The notes below the pieces were generated by a model. The model made no database searches. It worked only from the letters and a program-made list of their open reading frames with translations, and was not told the origin of the DNA. A DNA stretch of 64,000 bases, taken from NCBI GenBank assembly GCA_016714365.1, contig JADJNH010000006.1, positions 186,001 through 250,000 of the forward strand. The letters are read 5' to 3'. Of this stretch, positions 58,842 to 64,000 are shown one piece after another; position 1 is the stretch's first letter; each line of letters opens with the position of its first letter. Source of the DNA: Candidatus Vicinibacter affinis. GTDB lineage: Bacteria; Bacteroidota; Bacteroidia; Chitinophagales; Saprospiraceae. A program made the position numbers and the translations under genes.

Positions 58842-61800
58842 TTATTGGATCACTACCATTCTCCTCGTAGCGGTATATCCTTCTGCATCCAACTGATAGT
58901 AGAGGACGCCGGTAACACCTAACTGTGAGTGGTTAATCTGAATACTGTTGTAACCTTTTACAGCTTGAATGTCCGATTTAAGAACAGTTCTGCTGTTGAG
59001 ATCATACACAGTCAGTGTGGCTTTAGCAGCGCGAGGCATGTCAAATCCGATCACTGTCAGATCAGAGAATGGGTTTGGTTGATTCTGATACAGAACCAGG
59101 CCATTCTGGTCGTTTACTCCCTGGCTGTTTCTGTAACCTAATCTGATATCCATACTCTCAAGTGAAGCATTGTAAGCTTCTGCCTGAGTAATGGTTGAAT
59201 TTAATTGTAGCGTAGTTGATATTTGACCTTTCGAAAGAGCTTTGAATTTGAGCGAGAATAAGTTTTCGTAGTTCTGAAGGGCCGTGACTTCATTACTATT
59301 CCAACTGATTGCGAGCAATCCTTCTTCAATTCTGGACATGCCCATATTCTCTTTTGTCATGTGGCTTGCACCACTGATCACATCAACAAGCTCTAACTTT
59401 GTTGGATCAAATTGCATGGTAAACTGGTAACCATTGATGGTTTTAGCTTGAGACAACTGGATAGGAACGATGAATTCCTCCTGAGTCGAAAAGTTTCTTT
59501 CAGCTGTTACAAGTGATAAAACATCTTTTGATCTGGATTGAGTGCTTGAGGCATTGGATGCCACTACAGATCCGTTCAAATCTCCAATCTTTATACCTCT
59601 GAAATCAATGATCATACTCTGATTGAAAGGATTGATCACATAATTTCTTGGGAAGTTTTCATTCAAAACTTCTTCATCGGATTCAACGAACTTGTAGTTT
59701 TTATCAACAAATGCCCATGACTCATTCTTTGCAAACTTTGTAATCTGACCAAGTATCAATTTTCTCAATTCGATGATATCGGCAGATGTAATAGTTTTAC
59801 TGTTGTTAACATCAGCTGCAATAAATAAGTACGGATCTTTTAATGGCTCAAGTCCAAGAATGTGCTTCTGTATTTTAATGATGTCAGCAGTTGAAATTCC
59901 ATTTGCATGATCATCATTTTTATACGGAGCCACTGTGTAATTAGCACCATTCAATTTCATGTCGATAAATGCATACCTTCCATCTTTGGTGGTCGTGTAT
60001 TTAGGTAAATTACTTCCCTGAAGTTCTACTTCTACCTTGTTGATTGGATCTTGTGAATTTCCGGTATTGGCAATGATCAAACCCGATACATTTCCATTGG
60101 TAAGTGTACCTTTCTGACATGCTTTGTTGTTATCCTGAACTTCAATAAATGTTCTGCAGAATGCCTGCTGACCTGTAACAGCATCTGTTACCCAAATCTC
60201 AACAGCCTGCTGACCAAGATGTGAACAATTGTAATTTCTGAATTTATCTGCAGTGTCCTTAGAGAAACTCAATACAATTCTGTTTCCGCACACATGATAA
60301 CTTCCTCGATCCAAATCGCTGGCCCATACCTGGATCATTGCAGTATCAACTACACCGTCTCCATTGGTATCCATAGGCATTAAATCAATAGCCACTCCAT
60401 TCAAACAATATGGTGTTGGCTGCTTGCAATTAATAATGCTGAATCTGCGCTCTCTGGCAACTTTATTTCCGCATTTGTCTTCCACCACAAATTTGATGGT
60501 GTGATTTCCTAATTTATATCTTCCTGAAGCATCAATTCTGTTACCAATTCCTGAGCGGATGATGTCGTAAGTACCATTGTTGTCAAGATCGATTAGATAC
60601 TCCCATGCAAGTTCACTACCAGGAGTACAATCATCTGCCAGATCAACTGTTAATACTGCAGGGCCATTGAAACAACTGTCTAGTGTACAGAAAGTAGTAT
60701 CCGTAAATCTGCCTGTAATGGTTGGATCAACCAGATTGTTTACTTTGATAATCTGCTCATGAGTAACCGTTACATATTCATACTGTCTGGAAGTTGAATT
60801 GTACACAAACTGACACCAGTCAATCGCCTTCCATTTTCTGATAATCTTGTAGCATGCATCAGATCCATTTACAAATCTAAATACATGATCTTCCCAGCTG
60901 TATCCAAGCAAATCACATTTATCTTCATTGATCGCTCTTGGCCTTCCAGTTCTTTCCGGAGTGAGGATATTTGGATCAAAACACATGTTGAATGTTGAAT
61001 CCTTAGGCCAGATAATATCTGTGTATAATCTGAATGGACAATAGTTGAAGAAGGTAATTACCTGCTTACAAGTATCTACACCATTTGCATCTCTTACTTC
61101 CCAGTATCTGGTAATGGTTCCAACATTACACTGCGTTCTGTTGTCTACATACCATTTACTTAAACTAAGATTACAATTGTCGTGCGCGAATCCATCATGT
61201 ATATTAAATACTGTATCAACTCCGCTGTAACAGTTTTTCTTAAATCTAATAGTTCTGGTATTAAATATTAAGGCTGAATCTGTTTGAATATCACCAAAGA
61301 CATTCAAATTGTTGATGTCAAAATGGTAATCACATGAAACTGTTAAATCAATCGGTGCCTTGCAAGTTGGTTTTAACTTATCCTGAACCTCTATATTTAC
61401 CATGCAATCATTGTAATTGCCGGATTTATCTTTTACTCTGAAGACTACCAGAATAGATCTGCCTACATCTTCACAACAGAATTCTACGAATGGTCTGAAT
61501 GGATCAGCCAATTGATCATTGTCGCAAGGTCCGTCATTCATTCTTCTGACCAACATGGAATCGATATGACAATCATCGTATGAACCATCGTCAAATGTTT
61601 TGGCATAAACGTGGGCTCTTCCATCTACAGAAAGTGAAACCACTGTTTCTCTGTCGCAAATTGCTACAGGAGCAGTTTTATCCAATACTCTAACTAAAAC
61701 AATGCAGGAATCAACATTGTAACAATCATCATAGGCACGATAAACAATGTTATGTTCACCTACAGGAAGCTTAACGGTTCCTCCATTTTGATTCTTTAAA

Positions 61801-62933
61801 ATACCTCCAGGATAAACAACATCTACCCTAACAGGCCCACCACAACTGTCAAACACAACTGCTGGAGGCAAGTATACTGTACCTTCACACTTATAGTTAC
61901 CATCCGTAGTAGCATCAATTGGATAAGGACAATGAACGTAAGGTGCTTCTCTGTCTACAATTTCAATCAATTGTATACAGGTACGCACACGCTCACCATT
62001 ACACCACCACTCACGAATAGACCACATACGCATGTATTTCTGAACACAACCAATCCTTCCAAGATCGATGTCTTCATAAGTTACAGCAATGTTGCAGTAA
62101 ATATCTCTTACAGGCCAAAGTGCAATTGTATCAAGCACTAAAGGACTGCGTAAAATAGTATCGTGATACAATGGTACTCCTGTAAAACTCGGATGGGGAT
62201 GGCCTTTACTATCAAGTGGAATACGATTATATCTTAGATCTTTACAATTTAAAGCTTTGCCTGTTGCAAGTGATCTGTCTTCCGGACAAATAACTCTTGA
62301 AGTGTCGAATCTTTCAAGAAGTGTAGTATCTGTACAGATTGCAGATGTGTTGTTATAAGCGTCTCGCGCGATGTACTTTTTAATTACACGCTTTATGTAA
62401 TTAGGGTCGCAATTCAGTGGCTGAATAATTTCATCCAACAAAATCAACGTATCCCATGTACATGCATCGTAGTGATACGGCGTAAAAGTTGCCGCTGCAA
62501 AACATGGAATGGTATCTCTGCGACACTCAATTACCGGAGGCAATTTATCCTCTACTACCAGAGTGCCCCAGCATTTATTGCCCGAGATTAAATCCTTAAT
62601 TTCAACCTCAATATGTTGACCGATTTCAGCATCGGTAACCACCGGAGAAGTTGGAATTGGTTTTTTGTACCTTAATACAGTTACCTGATATTGTGCACCA
62701 GGACACTGCGTTGCGGTGTCATTCAGAATCATTGCCGCTGTTACCAGTGCACGACAATTCTGATCTAAAGAAATTTGTGTAAGCCCATTACATGCCAATG
62801 AACATTGCGCCGTTACTGTCTGTTGGACAGAGGCGAATGTAAAGACAAACATAGCTGCAATAAATATCCTCACGAGGTGAAGACGTGCAAAGCTTGATGT
62901 AGAAATGGGAGATGTAAAAATCGTTTTCTCCAT
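58842..62933 (-). CDS. Large secreted protein with HYR-like repeats, dockerin-like and cohesin-like regions, T9SS signal
   Basis: A 1363-residue exported protein. A signal peptide ends near residue 43 (TVTAQ). Up to about residue 960 the chain is a set of Cys-rich HYR-type Ig-like repeats (VVEDKLPPVIECRRDTIPC, VLDKTAPVAICDRETV, VQDKLKPTCKAPIDLTVSCD). Near 1000-1065 lies a dockerin-like pair: NDDHANGISTADIIKIQKHI and ADVNNSKTITSADIIELRKL, with Ca-loop D-x-(N/H)-x-(N/S) and a terminal Asp. From about 1145, FIVPIQLSQAKTINGYQFTM and FDPTKLELVDVI fit a cohesin-like beta-sandwich. A T9SS type A domain (LYQNQPNPFSDLTVIGFDM) ends it. Having dockerin and cohesin in one chain allows self-assembly into polymers; this is inference. 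It has a strong terminator and a long leader. Confidence 0.83.
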   Translation of the reverse strand: MEKTIFTSPISTSSFARLHLVRIFIAAMFVFTFASVQQTVTAQCSLACNGLTQISLDQNCRALVTAAMILNDTATQCPGAQYQVTVLRYKKPIPTSPVVTDAEIGQHIEVEIKDLISGNKCWGTLVVEDKLPPVIECRRDTIPCFAAATFTPYHYDACTWDTLILLDEIIQPLNCDPNYIKRVIKKYIARDAYNNTSAICTDTTLLERFDTSRVICPEDRSLATGKALNCKDLRYNRIPLDSKGHPHPSFTGVPLYHDTILRSPLVLDTIALWPVRDIYCNIAVTYEDIDLGRIGCVQKYMRMWSIREWWCNGERVRTCIQLIEIVDREAPYVHCPYPIDATTDGNYKCEGTVYLPPAVVFDSCGGPVRVDVVYPGGILKNQNGGTVKLPVGEHNIVYRAYDDCYNVDSCIVLVRVLDKTAPVAICDRETVVSLSVDGRAHVYAKTFDDGSYDDCHIDSMLVRRMNDGPCDNDQLADPFRPFVEFCCEDVGRSILVVFRVKDKSGNYNDCMVNIEVQDKLKPTCKAPIDLTVSCDYHFDINNLNVFGDIQTDSALIFNTRTIRFKKNCYSGVDTVFNIHDGFAHDNCNLSLSKWYVDNRTQCNVGTITRYWEVRDANGVDTCKQVITFFNYCPFRLYTDIIWPKDSTFNMCFDPNILTPERTGRPRAINEDKCDLLGYSWEDHVFRFVNGSDACYKIIRKWKAIDWCQFVYNSTSRQYEYVTVTHEQIIKVNNLVDPTITGRFTDTTFCTLDSCFNGPAVLTVDLADDCTPGSELAWEYLIDLDNNGTYDIIRSGIGNRIDASGRYKLGNHTIKFVVEDKCGNKVARERRFSIINCKQPTPYCLNGVAIDLMPMDTNGDGVVDTAMIQVWASDLDRGSYHVCGNRIVLSFSKDTADKFRNYNCSHLGQQAVEIWVTDAVTGQQAFCRTFIEVQDNNKACQKGTLTNGNVSGLIIANTGNSQDPINKVEVELQGSNLPKYTTTKDGRYAFIDMKLNGANYTVAPYKNDDHANGISTADIIKIQKHILGLEPLKDPYLFIAADVNNSKTITSADIIELRKLILGQITKFAKNESWAFVDKNYKFVESDEEVLNENFPRNYVINPFNQSMIIDFRGIKIGDLNGSVVASNASSTQSRSKDVLSLVTAERNFSTQEEFIVPIQLSQAKTINGYQFTMQFDPTKLELVDVISGASHMTKENMGMSRIEEGLLAISWNSNEVTALQNYENLFSLKFKALSKGQISTTLQLNSTITQAEAYNASLESMDIRLGYRNSQGVNDQNGLVLYQNQPNPFSDLTVIGFDMPRAAKATLTVYDLNSRTVLKSDIQAVKGYNSIQINHSQLGVTGVLYYQLDAEGYTATRRMVVIQ

Positions 62934-63598
62934 GAGATCCTCTATTTAATGATTAATAAAAATTTCAAACCAATTCACATAGCACACGGAGGTCACTCCG
63001 AATACACATGCGTTATTCGCTAAAAAATTTTTGTCCTGAATAAAAACTGTTTGGGTAGGTTGTCAAACAGAAATTATATCCCTGGACAAGGATCTAAAAT
63101 CATTCGTTGGTAAAAAAAATTGCTGAATTCTAGCTTGCGCTAAAGAGAGGATCTACTATTACTGGGGTTGGATGTAATAACTACCACAAAGGTAATTATT
63201 ATATTTAAAAATCCTACTATTTGTGAATATTTTTTTAAATAAATTACAAATAGAAAAATCTTTAATACGTGACAAAGGTAACAATAATGATTTTGAATAA
63301 AGTATACCAATATATGAGTATTTTTTTAAATATGTTATTTTTATAATGCGTATTGCATTCTATTACAATATAATACAAATATAATTATCAAATAATTTAA
63401 GCGCATTTCAATATTATTGCCCTGAATTAAAAAAAATCCAACAATTAGAAGATTGATAACAAAAGACATTAAATCGAGCTAACTTGATTTTGAATTTGAC
63501 CAAATTAGCAGGTACTTGGGTGCCGCGATTTTACCATAGACAGGAACATCCTTTCCTGAACAGGAATAGTTTTTTTTTATAAAAACTATTTCGTTAAA
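62934..63598. other. Long AT-rich leader/intergenic interval with paired promoter-like boxes
   Basis: About 660 bp without a gene. Two identical CAAAGGTA words (minus strand TACCTTTG, a full -7 match) lie at 63187-63194 and 63273-63280; neither has a TTG at the right distance. If used, the leader of the large gene would be 250-340 nt. Near the start codon CGGAG-GTCA-CTCCG (62987-63000) can fold. The remainder is very AT-rich. Confidence 0.45.
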
Positions 63599-64000
63599 TT
63601 ATTTACCTCCTTTGATTGAAAATATTTTTGTGACTAACCACCAACAGCACAACCATGACAAAAATGTCAGGATGTAAATGCTTTCAATTCCATGAAATAT
63701 TGTGGAAAATGAGATCAGTTTCTTTTGCCAAGCACTCAATGATATTGGACTTAAATGTTCAGAAAGATTGATTTGTAAAACCAACACAGTCATCAACCTG
63801 AGCAAATTAACCAGTTGAAGAAAACAAAATGAAATAAGCAAAAGTAAAATCCTCTTTATCAGTGTAGCGGGAAATGAAATACTGAGACAAAAAACAAGCA
63901 AGGATGGCAACAGCCAAAGATCCCAGATGCTCAACTGAACTTTTTGATTTTGAATAGGTAGTTTTTCTCCGGCGCCACTTGACAACGAAAGAATATTTTT
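63599..64000 (-). CDS. Exosortase/archaeosortase-like membrane protein, C-terminal part
   Basis: The frame is open to the window edge on the minus strand, so the N-terminus is missing; about 133 residues remain. They have at least four membrane helices and the exosortase order: ISFPATLIKRILLLLISF with an Arg after the Pro turn, LVNLLRLMTVLVL with Asn and Arg, and STIFHGIESIYILTFLSW with a His, matching the Arg and His of the Cys-Arg-His set. The expected catalytic Cys should lie just before ISFPA; that stretch reads VQLSIWDLWLLPSLLVFCLS, with a Cys in an unusual place. So this may be an active, altered or inactive exosortase, or an unrelated membrane protein. No sorting-signal partner is seen in the window. 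Confidence 0.45.
   Translation of the reverse strand, partial: KNILSLSSGAGEKLPIQNQKVQLSIWDLWLLPSLLVFCLSISFPATLIKRILLLLISFCFLQLVNLLRLMTVLVLQINLSEHLSPISLSAWQKKLISFSTIFHGIESIYILTFLSWLCCWWLVTKIFSIKGGK

Overview
The window is a typical Bacteroidota chromosome segment, most likely from the Saprospiria/Saprospiraceae side of the phylum. This is inferred from gene content, not from a marker gene. The signs are at least six secreted proteins with type IX secretion (T9SS) C-terminal sorting domains, a TonB receptor with a DUF4249 lipoprotein, two DUF5777 beta-barrel genes, many lipoboxes, promoters of the TTG-N19-TAnnTTTG type, and few Shine-Dalgarno sites. There is no prophage, insertion sequence or CRISPR array, and one tRNA gene.

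Layout. 1-4.7 kb: the 3' end of a DUF5777 barrel gene, then icmF (fused B12-dependent acyl-CoA mutase and GTPase), then a tandem palindromic repeat and low-complexity DNA. 4.7-12.7 kb: a four-repeat PPC-type T9SS protein, an EamA transporter, and a TonB receptor/DUF4249/Omp28-like T9SS operon. 12.7-22 kb (minus strand): 2-oxoglutarate dehydrogenase E1, a secreted protein of unknown function, and two large fibre-like surface proteins sharing an N-terminal module, one ending in a self-cleaving S74 chaperone domain. 22.2-25.4 kb (plus strand): a PqqB-like metallo-hydrolase lipoprotein and four small enzymes or binding proteins.

26-40 kb (minus strand) is an envelope/stress island. It holds a coiled-coil lipoprotein with CsbD, an OmpA-family protein co-transcribed with an eight-Ig ice-binding-like (DUF3494) protein, a YtxH/holin-like/hypothetical trio, a small barrel, a GT4-toroid glycosyltransferase overlapping in operon with a GH130 enzyme, two small membrane proteins and an AraC-type regulator. 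40.4-42.7 kb is a YceI lipoprotein / CX5CH lipoprotein / DUF5777 module, whose barrel is paralogous to the gene cut by the left edge. 43-50 kb carries an RND/MMPL exporter, a monohaem cytochrome c, and an electron-transfer unit: small Tat-like protein, 4Fe-4S protein, NrfD-type quinol subunit and an anchored Ig-like protein. No catalytic subunit is present. 50-64 kb carries four T9SS cargo proteins (CotH-lamin tail, VIT/VWA-like, beta-helix, and a 1363-residue protein with dockerin- and cohesin-like parts), plus tRNA-Ser(GGA), tatD, ruvX, and a truncated exosortase-like membrane protein at the right edge.

The best candidates for something not well described are: the ice-binding/Ig plus OmpA operon inside a stress island, the orphan FeS/NrfD module with a small Tat-like protein that copies the linker of the FeS subunit, the YceI/CX5CH/DUF5777 module, the GT4-toroid/GH130 pair, and the 129-bp palindromic tandem repeat after icmF. 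Intervals longer than about 300 bp without genes are described individually.
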